From positions 5,900-69,899 of the forward strand of contig JAEZCT010000002.1 in the NCBI GenBank assembly GCA_023433405.1: a stretch of 64,000 nucleotides of DNA, written 5' to 3'. Positions 51,344 through 59,859 of the stretch are shown here, piece after piece. Made by a program: the position numbers and the translations under genes. The first letter of the stretch is position 1. Every line of letters begins with the position of its first letter. Source of the DNA: Bacillota bacterium (GTDB taxonomy: Bacteria > Bacillota > Clostridia > Oscillospirales > Ruminococcaceae). The notes under the pieces are model-generated. The model was given only the letters and a program-made list of their open reading frames with translations. It was not told where the DNA came from and did no database searches.

Positions 51344-51719
51344 TCATTTAACCTCTTTTCAATCAAGCAAAACAAGACCGGAGTATTTCGAACGCTGACT
51401 ACCACAATTTAACTATATGACAATTAAAATCTCTTGTAAAGTAAAATCGTATATTAATATAATGTTTTTCATTATTAACAAAAAAATAAAAAAATGCTGC
51501 TTTTATGCGTTTTTATCATAAGCCAAACCCGCCAATAGTTTCATGAGTAATTTGAATAAACTACGCGGCGGTGCAAATAATACTACTATCATCGGGAGCG
51601 CCGTACCATCACGCGATTACGCCGCAGGAAACCGCGGGTACGATTGGGCGCGTATCATAAATCAGCGCAAGGGATTGCCTAAAGCTTTTTATATTATATT
51701 TAGGGAGGAAGCATAAGCA
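51344..51719. other. Leader region of spoVT
   Basis: 376 bases. AT-rich first half; second half contains the structured segment at 51598-51651 and the ribosome site TAGGGAGGA. SpoVT is usually transcribed by sigma-G, but I could not place a sigma-G promoter with confidence. Confidence 0.45.
51598..51651 (+). ncRNA. Compact three-part stem in the spoVT 5' region
   Basis: GCGCC-GTACC (51598-51607) and CGCG (51612-51615) pair in order with CGCG-GGTAC (51633-51641) and GGCGC (51647-51651). The result is one coaxial 14-bp structure with a 4-base and a 5-base bulge and a 17-base loop. It ends about 68 bases before spoVT. Possible cis-regulatory RNA; no known riboswitch class recognised. Confidence 0.35.
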
Positions 51720-52262
51720 ATGAAAGCCACCGGAATTGTAAGACGCATAGATGATCTTGGGCGAGTCGTAATCCCCAAGGAGATACGAAGGACAATGAGA
51801 ATCAGGGAGGGGGATCCTCTTGAGATATATACCGACAACGACGGAGAAGTAATCTTTAAAAAATATTCCCCCATTGGGGAGCTTTCCTCATTTGCCACCC
51901 AATATGCGGACGTTCTCTACAAAACTGGCGGAGAAGCCGTGGTGGTTTGCGACCGTGACCATGTCATCGCCGTATCCGGCATACCCAAAAAGGAGCTGCT
52001 TGAGCGGCGCGTTTCGGCACAGCTCGAGGAGCTCATGGAGCAGCGCAAAACCTTCTCCTACACCGGCAAGGATCAGCGCCGTATGCAGCCGGTGGAGGGC
52101 GTAGAGCGTTACGCGCTTGTGTGCGCACCCATCATTGCATCGGGAGATGTGGCGGGCTCTGTCATGTATCTGTGCGGCGAGGCGCCCAACCCCGCAAGCG
52201 ATGTGGAAATGAAGCTGGTACAGGCCGCCGCGGCTTTTTTAGGCAAGCAAATGGAAGAATAA
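51720..52262 (+). CDS. spoVT: Stage V sporulation regulator SpoVT
   Basis: 180 aa. N-terminal AbrB-type DNA-binding domain (MKATGIVRRIDDLGRVVIPKEIRRTMRIREGDPLEIY) and a C-terminal GAF-like domain (about residues 55-178). SpoVT modulates sigma-G genes in the forespore. Its presence implies the organism forms, or descends from, endospore formers. Start after AGGGAGGA. Confidence 0.95.
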   Translation: MKATGIVRRIDDLGRVVIPKEIRRTMRIREGDPLEIYTDNDGEVIFKKYSPIGELSSFATQYADVLYKTGGEAVVVCDRDHVIAVSGIPKKELLERRVSAQLEELMEQRKTFSYTGKDQRRMQPVEGVERYALVCAPIIASGDVAGSVMYLCGEAPNPASDVEMKLVQAAAAFLGKQMEE

Positions 52263-52325
52263 CTGCGTTTTATCCGTTATGCCATACGTCATTCTAAAAT
52301 TGTTCATAATTTTGTAAGATAGTAC

Positions 52326-52354
52326 TTGCAAAACCCTTGCGATTATGGTATCGT
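52326..52354 (+). promoter_or_regulatory. Promoter of the rimP-nusA-infB operon
   Basis: TTGCAA (52326-52331), 17-base spacer, TATCGT (52349-52354). The leader of about 145 bases contains the hairpin at 52381-52404. Confidence 0.6.
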
Positions 52355-52380
52355 AAATAAGGTAAATGACAGTTCGTGTG

Positions 52381-52404
52381 AAAGAGTGGGACGCCCCACT
52401 CTTT
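52381..52404 (+). promoter_or_regulatory. Perfect hairpin in the rimP leader
   Basis: AAAGAGTGGG and CCCACTCTTT separated by ACGC. It has only CCTGCG after it, no T run, so it is not a simple terminator. It may stabilise or control the leader of the nusA operon. Confidence 0.55.
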
Positions 52405-52505
52405 CCTGCGTATTACGGCACTTTTTAAAAACACCGCTTTGCATCGGCGCGACCGGAATGAGGTCATGCGCGTTCGGCGGATGGATAAACGGACGGAGGA
52501 TCGGT

Positions 52506-53009
52506 TTGGCGAAGGGAAAAGGCAAAAACACGGTAGAGATCGTTACGGAAATCTGTCGGCCCGTGGCCGCACGGCTGGGTTTTGAGATATGGGATATCCG
52601 GTTTGAAAAGGAAGGCGCGTCGTGGTTTTTACGCGTCTTTATTGATAAGGAGGGCGGGGTAACCATCCAGGATTGCGAGGCAATGAGCAACGAAATTGAC
52701 GGACTGCTGGACGAAGCGGACCCGATAGACCAAAGCTATTACCTTGAGGTTTCATCGCCCGGGCTTGACCGCGCGCTGGTAAAGCCCGAACACTTTGCAC
52801 GCTATCTGGGCAGTGTCGTGGATGTGCGCACCATCCGGCCCGTTGCCGGACAGCGTGACTTTACCGGAGCTCTTTTATCCTATGAGGAAGGCGCGGCGCA
52901 CGTTGCGCTGCCTGATGGCAGCGAGGCTGTGTTTGCGAAGGATGAAACGGCGTATATCCGGCTGAATATCGATGATATTGATTTTGGAGGAATAGACGAA
53001 GATGAGTAA
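52506..53009 (+). CDS. rimP: Ribosome maturation factor RimP
   Basis: 167 aa: VEIVTEICRPVAARLGFEIWDIRFEKEG, VTIQDCEAMSNEIDGLLDEADPI, YYLEVSSPGLDRALVKPEHFARYLG. RimP assists maturation of the 30S subunit. A TTG start at 52506 after CGGAGGATC fits; the frame extends to 52326 without support. It overlaps nusA by 8 bases. Confidence 0.95.
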   Translation: MAKGKGKNTVEIVTEICRPVAARLGFEIWDIRFEKEGASWFLRVFIDKEGGVTIQDCEAMSNEIDGLLDEADPIDQSYYLEVSSPGLDRALVKPEHFARYLGSVVDVRTIRPVAGQRDFTGALLSYEEGAAHVALPDGSEAVFAKDETAYIRLNIDDIDFGGIDEDE

Positions 53010-54111
53010 CGAGTTCTTTGATGCGCTGGTCCTGCTTGAGAAGGAAAAAGGCATCCCCGCCGATTATCTGGTGGAAAAAATCAAGAGTGCGATTCTCAAT
53101 GCGGTAAAGCGGGATTACGGGGCATCCGACAACGTGGTGGTGGAGATTGATCCCAAACAGGGGCTCTTTAATGTCGCCATTCGCAAGCTGGTCGTTGACG
53201 AGGTGGAAAACCCCGCGCTTCAGATACAAACCGAGGAAGCCAAGAAGCATCAAAAACGCGCGAAGCTGGATGAATATGTGGATGTTAAGCTTGAAACCAA
53301 GCAGTTTGGTCGTATAGCGGCACAAACCGCTAAGCACATCATCCGCCAGGGCATTCGTGAGGCCGAGCGGGGCCAGATGTATCAGGACTTTCAAAGCAAG
53401 CATCATGAGATTGTTTCGGCGGTTGTACTTAAACTGGATCCCAGAAAAGGGAGCGCCACCCTCGAAATTGGAAAAAACGAAGCGGTGCTGCCCAAGAACG
53501 AAATGGTTCAGGGTGAAACGCTGCGAGAGGGCGACCGCATTAAGGTATATGTTGTAAATGTAGAAAATACCGAAAAGGGCCCGCGTGTAATGATCTCGCG
53601 CACCCATCCGGGGCTTGTAAAACGCCTCTTTGAGATGGAGGTTCCCGAAATCTACGACGGTACGGTAGAGATTAAGGCGGTATCCCGCGAGGCGGGTTCC
53701 CGAACCAAGCTTGCGGTGTACAGCAAGGATGAAAACGTTGACGCGGTGGGCGCATGTATCGGTCCGAAGGGCTCGCGTGTCTCCCGCATTGTGGATGAGC
53801 TGGGCGGCGAAAAGATTGACGTCGTCAAATTCAGCGAATCGCCCGGGGAGTTCATTGCCGAGGCACTTTCCCCCGCACAGGTGTTGGGCGTAGAGATTAT
53901 TGATGAGGTTGCGCGCTCCTGCCGGGTAACGGTGCCGGATAACCAGTTATCTCTTGCCATTGGCAATAAGGGTCAGAACGCACGCCTTGCCGCGCGCCTG
54001 ACCGGCTTTAAGATTGACATTCGCCCCGAAAGCGGTTTCTTTGGTGAGGAGGCTGGCGCGGCGAAAGATGTGCCGGCCGTGGAACTGGATGCACCGCATT
54101 TTGAAGAATAG
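53002..54111 (+). CDS. nusA: Transcription elongation/termination factor NusA
   Basis: 369 aa, the short Gram-positive form. N-terminal RNA-polymerase-binding domain (MSNEFFDALVLLEKEKGIPADYLVEKIKSAILNAVKRDYG), S1 domain, then two KH domains with DAVGACIGPKGSRVSRIVDELGGEKIDVV and LAIGNKGQNARLAARLTG. It lacks the C-terminal acidic repeats of enteric NusA. Confidence 0.97.
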   Translation: MSNEFFDALVLLEKEKGIPADYLVEKIKSAILNAVKRDYGASDNVVVEIDPKQGLFNVAIRKLVVDEVENPALQIQTEEAKKHQKRAKLDEYVDVKLETKQFGRIAAQTAKHIIRQGIREAERGQMYQDFQSKHHEIVSAVVLKLDPRKGSATLEIGKNEAVLPKNEMVQGETLREGDRIKVYVVNVENTEKGPRVMISRTHPGLVKRLFEMEVPEIYDGTVEIKAVSREAGSRTKLAVYSKDENVDAVGACIGPKGSRVSRIVDELGGEKIDVVKFSESPGEFIAEALSPAQVLGVEIIDEVARSCRVTVPDNQLSLAIGNKGQNARLAARLTGFKIDIRPESGFFGEEAGAAKDVPAVELDAPHFEE

Positions 54112-54137
54112 ACAGCAAAAACAGGGGAGGTCGGGCG

Positions 54138-54407
54138 ATGCAGGTCAGACGTGTTCCGCTTAGAATGTGTACCGGCTGCGGTGAGATGAAGCCAAAAAAG
54201 GAGCTTGTGCGCGTGGTCAAGAGTGCCGAGGGAGAAATAAGCCTCGACTTGACGGGCAAGAAGGCAGGCAGAGGCGCGTATGTATGCAAGAGCCTCGAAT
54301 GCTTAAAGAAGGCGCGCAAATCCCGCCGTATCGAAAAGGCGTTTTCCAGTCGTATCCCCGATGATGTATACGACCGGTTGGAAGGGGAGATGAGAAAAGA
54401 TGGATAG
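54138..54407 (+). CDS. ylxR: YlxR/RnpM RNA-binding protein
   Basis: 89 aa: RMCTGCGEMKPKKELVRVVKS and GRGAYVCKSLECLKKARK, the YlxR hallmarks. In Bacillus this protein binds RNase P RNA and modulates it (RnpM). Start after GGGGAGG. Overlaps ylxQ by 8 bases. Confidence 0.93.
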   Translation: MQVRRVPLRMCTGCGEMKPKKELVRVVKSAEGEISLDLTGKKAGRGAYVCKSLECLKKARKSRRIEKAFSSRIPDDVYDRLEGEMRKDG

Positions 54408-54759
54408 CAGGGATAACAGTCGGCTGCTCGGCATGATTAGCATGTCAAAGCGGGCAGGCAAGCTTACGGCGGGGTTCGATACCGTTGCCGAAGGCGTGCG
54501 CGCGGGGTCTATCTCCTGTGTCTTCTTCGCGTCCGATATCTCTCCCAAAACGCTCAAAGAGATTAACTATGTATGCAAACAAGAGAACGCGCGTTTGATA
54601 CCGCTGCCCGTAACCATGGACGATATAGGAAGACTCACCGCAAAGCGTGCAGGCATTATAGCCGTAAACGACGCGGGTCTTCGGCGGAAAATCAGTGAGC
54701 TCGCTCTGGAAGAGCCGGCTCAAGAAGAGCAGGCTCTTAACGATGGAGGTAAGATATGA
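54400..54759 (+). CDS. ylxQ: L7Ae-type ribosomal-protein-like YlxQ
   Basis: 119 aa L7Ae/L30e fold: LLGMISMSKRAGKLTAGFDTVAEGVRAG and FFASDISPKTLKEI. Likely binds kink-turn RNA; exact target in this organism unknown. Overlaps infB by 4 bases (ATGA). Confidence 0.92.
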   Translation: MDSRDNSRLLGMISMSKRAGKLTAGFDTVAEGVRAGSISCVFFASDISPKTLKEINYVCKQENARLIPLPVTMDDIGRLTAKRAGIIAVNDAGLRRKISELALEEPAQEEQALNDGGKI

Positions 54760-57068
54760 TAAAACACAGACTATTTGAAGTAGCCAAGGATATGGGGCTG
54801 CAAAGCAAGGATTTGATGGATTTCCTTGCGCCGAAGATGGAGCTTGACAAGAAGCATATGACGTTGCTTGATGAGCGTGCCATGAATATGATATACGATC
54901 ACTTTACCAAGGCACACGCGGTAAAGGAGTTCGAGCTGCCCACAGCCGGGCAGGACACCGCGCCGGCCGGGCAGGATAAGCCCCAGCCGCAGCAGGGCAT
55001 AGGCTCACAAATTAAGCCCCAGCAGGGCAAGCCCAAGCCCCAGGGAGCCGTGCAGCAGAACGCCCAAAACAATACGAAGGGACAGCCCAAGGTTACCCGT
55101 CATGTGGATACCCGCGCGGCGACAGTAGACCTTGAGAAATACAACGAAAAGTACGAAAAGATTGCGCCGTCAAGCTCCGCGGTGAAGGATAACGTACAGG
55201 TAAACAAGCAAAAGCTTACACAAAAATCGGCTCAGCGCGGCAGGCGCCGCTTCGGTCCCAGAGAGACCGAGGCCGATAAGCTGCGCAAGCTTGAGATGAT
55301 TAAGAAGAAGCGCCAGGAGCTTAAGATATCCATTCCCGACACCATTTCGGTAGGCGAGCTTGCGCTTCGTCTGACCGTTACCGCCTCTGAGGTTATCAAG
55401 CGGCTCATGCACCTGGGCATTATGGCTACCATCAATCAGGAGATTGATTTTGACACCGCCGCCATGATCGTGCTGGAATTTGGCGCGAAAGTGGAAAAAG
55501 AGGTGGTTGTCACCATTGAGGAACGCCTCATTGATGCCACCGAGGATGCGGAGGAGAACCTTGCCGAGCGTTCGCCGGTTGTTGTGGTTATGGGTCACGT
55601 TGACCACGGCAAGACCTCGCTGCTTGATGCCATTCGTGACGCCAACGTTATTGCCACTGAGGCAGGCGGCATTACCCAGCACATAGGCGCGTACCGCGTA
55701 ATGGTGAACGACCGGTACATCACGTTCCTGGATACGCCCGGTCATGAGGCCTTTACCTCCATGCGTGCCCGCGGCGCACAGGTGACGGATATCGCCATCC
55801 TTGTGGTGGCGGCGGACGACGGCATTATGCCCCAGACCGTAGAAGCCATCAACCACGCCAAGGCGGCGGGGGTCTCGATAATTATTGCCGTAAACAAGAT
55901 GGATAAGCCGGGGGCAAACCCCGAGCGTGTGATGCAGCAGCTCACCGAGTACGAGCTGGTGCCGGAGGAATGGGGCGGCGATATCATCTGCGTTCCCGTT
56001 TCCGCCAAGGAAAAAACCAATATTGATAAGCTGCTGGAGATGGTGCTGCTCGTTGCCGACCTCAAGGAGCTTAAGGCAAACCCCGACCGCCTTGCCAAGG
56101 GCACGGTAATCGAGGCAAAGCTTGATAAGGGCCGCGGCCCTGTCGCCACCCTGCTGGTACAAAACGGCACCCTGAATGTGGGCGATTTTGTCATAGCGGG
56201 AACCTCCACCGGACGTGTGCGCGCCATGCTTAATGACCGCGGTGAGACCATTAGGACAGCGGGACCCTGCGTCCCCGCAGAGATTACCGGTCTTGATGAG
56301 GTTCCGGCGGCGGGCGATGTGTTTAACGTGGTTGAGGATGAGCAGCTTGCGAGAAAGCTGGTTGACCAGCGCCGTCATACCGCCAAGGAGGAGGAGTTCA
56401 GCCGCTATACCCGCGTAACCCTCGACAACCTGTTTGCCCAGATTGCCGAAGGCTCGGTAAAGGACCTGAACATCATCGTAAAGGGCGACGTGGCAGGCTC
56501 GGTTGAGGCCGTGCGCCAGACGCTTGAGAAGCTGACCAACGAAGAGGTGCGGGTACGCGTCATTCACGGCGGCGTAGGTGCGGTAAACGAATCCGACGTT
56601 ATGCTGGCTAACGCCTCCAACGCCATCATAGTAGGCTTTAACGTCCGCCCCGATCCGGTGGCGCGCGCCAATGCCGAGAATATGGGCGTAGAGCTTCGCC
56701 TGTACCGCGTGATCTACGACGCGGTGGACGATGTAAAGGCCGCTATGAAGGGTATGCTCGCTCCCAAGTTCCGGGATGTGGATTTGGGTCGCGCAGAGGT
56801 GCGGCAGGTTATCCGCATCACCAACGTGGGTACCGTTGCGGGCTGTTATGTCACCGAGGGTAAAATTACCAGAACGGCGCAGATTCGCATTGTGCGCGAT
56901 GGTATTGTTATCGCTGACGATAAGCTCTTATCCCTCAAGCGCTTTAAGGATGATGTGAAGGAAGTTGCCCAAGGCTACGAGTGCGGCATCGGTCTTACAA
57001 AATTCAACGATATTAAGGAAGGCGATATTCTCGAGGCGTATATTGTCGAGGAGTATCGCGAAGATTAA
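54756..57068 (+). CDS. infB: Translation initiation factor IF-2
   Basis: 770 aa. N-terminal IF2N-like domain (MIKHRLFEVAKDMGLQSKDLMDFLAPK), a Gln/Pro-rich linker (about 70-130), a second IF2N (SVGELALRLTVTASEVIKRLMHLGIM), the GTPase with GHVDHGKTSL (about 285), DTPGHEAF and NKMDKPGANP, then domains II-IV. It delivers fMet-tRNA to the 30S subunit. Confidence 0.98.
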   Translation: MIKHRLFEVAKDMGLQSKDLMDFLAPKMELDKKHMTLLDERAMNMIYDHFTKAHAVKEFELPTAGQDTAPAGQDKPQPQQGIGSQIKPQQGKPKPQGAVQQNAQNNTKGQPKVTRHVDTRAATVDLEKYNEKYEKIAPSSSAVKDNVQVNKQKLTQKSAQRGRRRFGPRETEADKLRKLEMIKKKRQELKISIPDTISVGELALRLTVTASEVIKRLMHLGIMATINQEIDFDTAAMIVLEFGAKVEKEVVVTIEERLIDATEDAEENLAERSPVVVVMGHVDHGKTSLLDAIRDANVIATEAGGITQHIGAYRVMVNDRYITFLDTPGHEAFTSMRARGAQVTDIAILVVAADDGIMPQTVEAINHAKAAGVSIIIAVNKMDKPGANPERVMQQLTEYELVPEEWGGDIICVPVSAKEKTNIDKLLEMVLLVADLKELKANPDRLAKGTVIEAKLDKGRGPVATLLVQNGTLNVGDFVIAGTSTGRVRAMLNDRGETIRTAGPCVPAEITGLDEVPAAGDVFNVVEDEQLARKLVDQRRHTAKEEEFSRYTRVTLDNLFAQIAEGSVKDLNIIVKGDVAGSVEAVRQTLEKLTNEEVRVRVIHGGVGAVNESDVMLANASNAIIVGFNVRPDPVARANAENMGVELRLYRVIYDAVDDVKAAMKGMLAPKFRDVDLGRAEVRQVIRITNVGTVAGCYVTEGKITRTAQIRIVRDGIVIADDKLLSLKRFKDDVKEVAQGYECGIGLTKFNDIKEGDILEAYIVEEYRED

Positions 57069-57164
57069 TGCCGTAGGGCATAGCTTTTACTAAAGATTAA
57101 TGTCAAGCCGCCGGTCTCCCCGCGCGGGGAGAGCCTAAGGGCATAGAAAGGCAGGCCGACCGAT

Positions 57165-57536
57165 ATGGCAGGCTATAAATTGGGAAGAAACAGCGAGGAT
57201 ATCCGCCGGGAGCTTACCGACATTATGCGTTCGCTCAAGGATCCCCGCATTACGGGGCTGCTAAGCATTGTTAAGGTGGAGCTGTCGGGTGATATGTCTC
57301 ACGCGAAGGTTTTTGTAAGCTCCATGGATGGCTATGAGGCGGCTTGTGAGGCGGTAAAGGGGCTGCATCATGCGGCGGGCTTTATCCGGCGTGAGATTAA
57401 CCTCCGGTTGAGCCTGCGCACCTCCCCACAGCTTACCTTTGTTGCGGATAACTCCATTGAGTACGGCGACCAGATCAGCCGACTCTTAAAAGACCTCAAC
57501 CGCGACGGACAGGCACCGGAGAACGACACGCGATAA
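57165..57536 (+). CDS. rbfA: Ribosome-binding factor A
   Basis: 123 aa: RNSEDIRRELTDIMRSLKDPRITGLLSIVKVELSGDMSHAKVFVS and FIRREINLRLSLRTSPQLTFVAD. It matures the 30S subunit. A perfect palindrome (CTCCCCGCGCGGGGAG near 57115) lies in the 96-base gap after infB. Confidence 0.96.
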   Translation: MAGYKLGRNSEDIRRELTDIMRSLKDPRITGLLSIVKVELSGDMSHAKVFVSSMDGYEAACEAVKGLHHAAGFIRREINLRLSLRTSPQLTFVADNSIEYGDQISRLLKDLNRDGQAPENDTR

Positions 57537-57559
57537 CCCTCACACCGAAACGGAAGAGA

Positions 57560-58537
57560 ATGGGTCAAACTATGAACATTAGTATCAAAGGGGTTTGCAA
57601 TGCCCTGTTAGCAAATGACCGAATCTTAATAGTAACGCACCAAAGCCCCGACGGAGATACCTTTGGCAGCGGGTATGCGCTGTACTACGCCCTGAGGAGC
57701 ATCGGTAAGCGCGCGTGTGTGGTATGCTCCGACGAGCCGCCCGAGCGTTACCACTTTATGCTCGAAGGCTATGAGGCGGATGAGTTCGAGCCGCAGCTGG
57801 TTGTGGCGGTAGACCTTGCCGACAGGCAGCTGTTTGGCGCAAAATACGCCCATCTTGCCGATTTGGTGGATATTTGCATCGACCATCACCCCTCAAACTC
57901 CCGTTATGCCAAAAAGGTTTTGCTGCGCGCGAAGGCTTCGGCGACCTGCGAGATTATGTACGACGTGGTAAAGGGTCTGGGTGCGGAGTTTTCCAAAGAG
58001 ATTTGCACCTGTCTGTACACCGGCATTGCCACCGATACCGGCTGCTTCCGTTTTTCCAACACTACAGCAAAGGCGCACCGCATAGCGGCGCGCCTGATGG
58101 AGGGCGGTGCGCCTACCGCAAAGATTAACCGTAAGATGTTTGAAACCAAAAGCGTCAGCCGCCTGATGATTGAGCGGCAGGTGCTGGAATCCATCGAGTA
58201 TTATTTTGACAACCGGTGCGCCATGATCTCCATCACCCAGGATATGCTCAAGACCTCGGGTGCGGAGGAAAGCGAGCTGGACGGCATCTCCACGCTACCC
58301 CGGCAGATTGCGGGCGTGCAGATTGGCGTAATGCTGCGCGAGAAGGAAACGGGTGAGTTTAAGGTCTCCATGCGTACCAACGACGGCTTTGACGCCTCTA
58401 AGATATGCGGAAAGCTGGGCGGCGGCGGGCATATGAAGGCCGCCGGCTGTGTGGTTCCAGGTGGGCTCGATAACGCCAAGCGTATTTTAGTAGAGACCAT
58501 CGCACAGTATATACAGCAAGAACCAAACGCCGGCTGA
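57560..58537 (+). CDS. nrnA: Bifunctional oligoribonuclease/PAP phosphatase NrnA-like (DHH)
   Basis: 325 aa DHH phosphoesterase: ILIVTHQSPDGDTFGSGYALYYAL, VAVDLADRQLFG, CIDHHPSNSRYA (the DHH motif), TGIATDTGCFRF, and C-terminal DHHA1 with GKLGGGGHMKAAG. NrnA degrades nano-RNAs and pAp. The ATG at 57560 lies just after GGAAGAG; a second Met four codons on is possible. Confidence 0.94.
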   Translation: MGQTMNISIKGVCNALLANDRILIVTHQSPDGDTFGSGYALYYALRSIGKRACVVCSDEPPERYHFMLEGYEADEFEPQLVVAVDLADRQLFGAKYAHLADLVDICIDHHPSNSRYAKKVLLRAKASATCEIMYDVVKGLGAEFSKEICTCLYTGIATDTGCFRFSNTTAKAHRIAARLMEGGAPTAKINRKMFETKSVSRLMIERQVLESIEYYFDNRCAMISITQDMLKTSGAEESELDGISTLPRQIAGVQIGVMLREKETGEFKVSMRTNDGFDASKICGKLGGGGHMKAAGCVVPGGLDNAKRILVETIAQYIQQEPNAG

Positions 58538-58625
58538 GCCCGATGATAGAAATCCCCCCATTGCAGTGTGTTGGGTAAGACGTTTTTCCATTACCAGGCA
58601 CAAGGGATTACGGAGGAAGACAGCG

Positions 58626-59525
58626 GTGGATATATTAAACGGAATATTACTAATTAATAAGCCGCAGAGCTTTACCTCATTTGATGTTGTGGCAAAGCTT
58701 CGCGGCATTTTAAAAACAAAAAAAATAGGACATGCCGGTACGCTCGACCCGATGGCTACGGGTGTGCTGCCGGTTTTTGTCGGTTCCGCCACCCGGGCGT
58801 GCGATATATTGCCAGATACGGATAAGTCCTACCGTGCCGTTCTGCGTCTGGGAACAGTAACCGATACGCAGGATATTTGGGGGACGGTGTTAAGCACCAC
58901 TCTCCAAAGCGTCAAGGCAGACCAGTTTCATATGGCAGCCGCACTTTTTACGGGAACCATTATGCAGACTCCGCCGATGTATTCCGCCGTCAAGATTGAT
59001 GGGAAACGGCTGTATGAGCTTGCGCGTCTGGGCAAAGAGGTGGAACGTCCGGCACGTCAGGTTACAGTGCATTGCATGAGGTCCCGGTGCATTGACGAGG
59101 CGGCGGGGGAGTATGAGCTGGAGGTAAGCTGCACTAAAGGTACCTATATCCGCACCCTGTGCGCCGATATTGGCGATGCGCTGGGCTGCGGCGCTGTTAT
59201 GACGGGGCTGGTGAGAACCTCCGCCTGTGGCTTTATGCTGGAGGATTGCCACACCTTTGAAGAAATTGAACGGTGCGCCGCCGATGGAAGGACCCCCACG
59301 CTTTTGATTCCCACAGACCGTGCCTTTGCCCGCCTGACGCCTCTTGCGCTGGATGAAAAGAATACTATGCGCTTTTTAAACGGAGCGGAGGTATCGATTG
59401 ACAGAGAGAAAAATAGCCAGACGATGCGGGTGTACGCAACAGACGGCTCGTTTCTCGGGCTGGGCTCGGCGCAGGATGGCTTATTGCGGGTGCAGCGATT
59501 CTTAGGTGGCGCACACCTGCGGTAA
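58626..59525 (+). CDS. truB: tRNA pseudouridine-55 synthase
   Basis: 299 aa: LNGILLINKPQSFTSFDVV, KIGHAGTLDPMATGVLPV with the catalytic Asp, QTPPMYSAVKIDGKRLYELAR, CTKGTYIRTLCADIG. GTG start at 58626, 9 bases after GGAGG; the ATG-led frame at 58566 is unsupported. Last gene of the translation operon; ribF, its usual follower, is absent here. Confidence 0.96.
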   Translation: MDILNGILLINKPQSFTSFDVVAKLRGILKTKKIGHAGTLDPMATGVLPVFVGSATRACDILPDTDKSYRAVLRLGTVTDTQDIWGTVLSTTLQSVKADQFHMAAALFTGTIMQTPPMYSAVKIDGKRLYELARLGKEVERPARQVTVHCMRSRCIDEAAGEYELEVSCTKGTYIRTLCADIGDALGCGAVMTGLVRTSACGFMLEDCHTFEEIERCAADGRTPTLLIPTDRAFARLTPLALDEKNTMRFLNGAEVSIDREKNSQTMRVYATDGSFLGLGSAQDGLLRVQRFLGGAHLR

Positions 59526-59544
59526 ACGTCGGGTGCGGCGACCA

Positions 59545-59598
59545 ATCCGGAAAAGCATTTCACCTGAGTTTTATACACTTTAATCCGGAGATTAACAT
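59545..59598 (-). repeat. Half copy of the MITE-like element
   Basis: The reverse complement reads ATGTTAATCTCCGGATTAAA, GTGTATAAAACTCAGGTGAAA and TGCTTTTCCGG, matching the left half of the 102-bp element. It is the only recognisable copy downstream of the capsule locus. Confidence 0.55.
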
Positions 59599-59702
59599 AA
59601 GATGCCGCCGAGACAGGAAGCTGTCTTGGCGGTATCCTGTTTATTGCTACAATATTCCTCCCAATCATCATGAAAAAACGAAATAGTGGGACAGTTTTCG
59701 CC

Positions 59703-59732
59703 TTGTGGAGCGCGTGGCGCGTATGATATAAT
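59703..59732 (+). promoter_or_regulatory. Promoter of the diguanylate cyclase gene
   Basis: TTGTGG (59703-59708), 18-base spacer, TATAAT (59727-59732), with an upstream TATGA giving an AT-rich -10 region. Leader about 120 bases. Confidence 0.65.
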
Positions 59733-59859
59733 CAAAGAGATATAAAGCTATACAAATTGTATATCCAGGGGACATGCAGGGCGCTGACACACATCGAAGC
59801 TCCATGACAAAACGCGGAAAAACAAAACTGTGGTTTTGCGAGAAAGAGATGATCGAGGT

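Larger units (their letters stand above)
59526..59859. other. Region between truB and the diguanylate cyclase gene
   Basis: 334 bases with a decayed half repeat element (59545-59598), a small imperfect CCGCCGAGACAGG-type hairpin near 59605-59637, and the cyclase promoter. Nothing else seen. Confidence 0.45.

Noticed and set aside
52375..52400. GAAAGAGTGGGACGC resembling the start of a c-di-GMP-I riboswitch
   Set aside because: The match is limited to this stretch. It is fully explained by a local perfect hairpin, and the downstream receptor/second stem motifs (GGTAGCCGGG-type) are absent.
55170..56567. 465-codon minus-strand ORF
   Set aside because: Opposite infB; its composition is that of reverse-complemented IF-2 codons, and no start signal is present.
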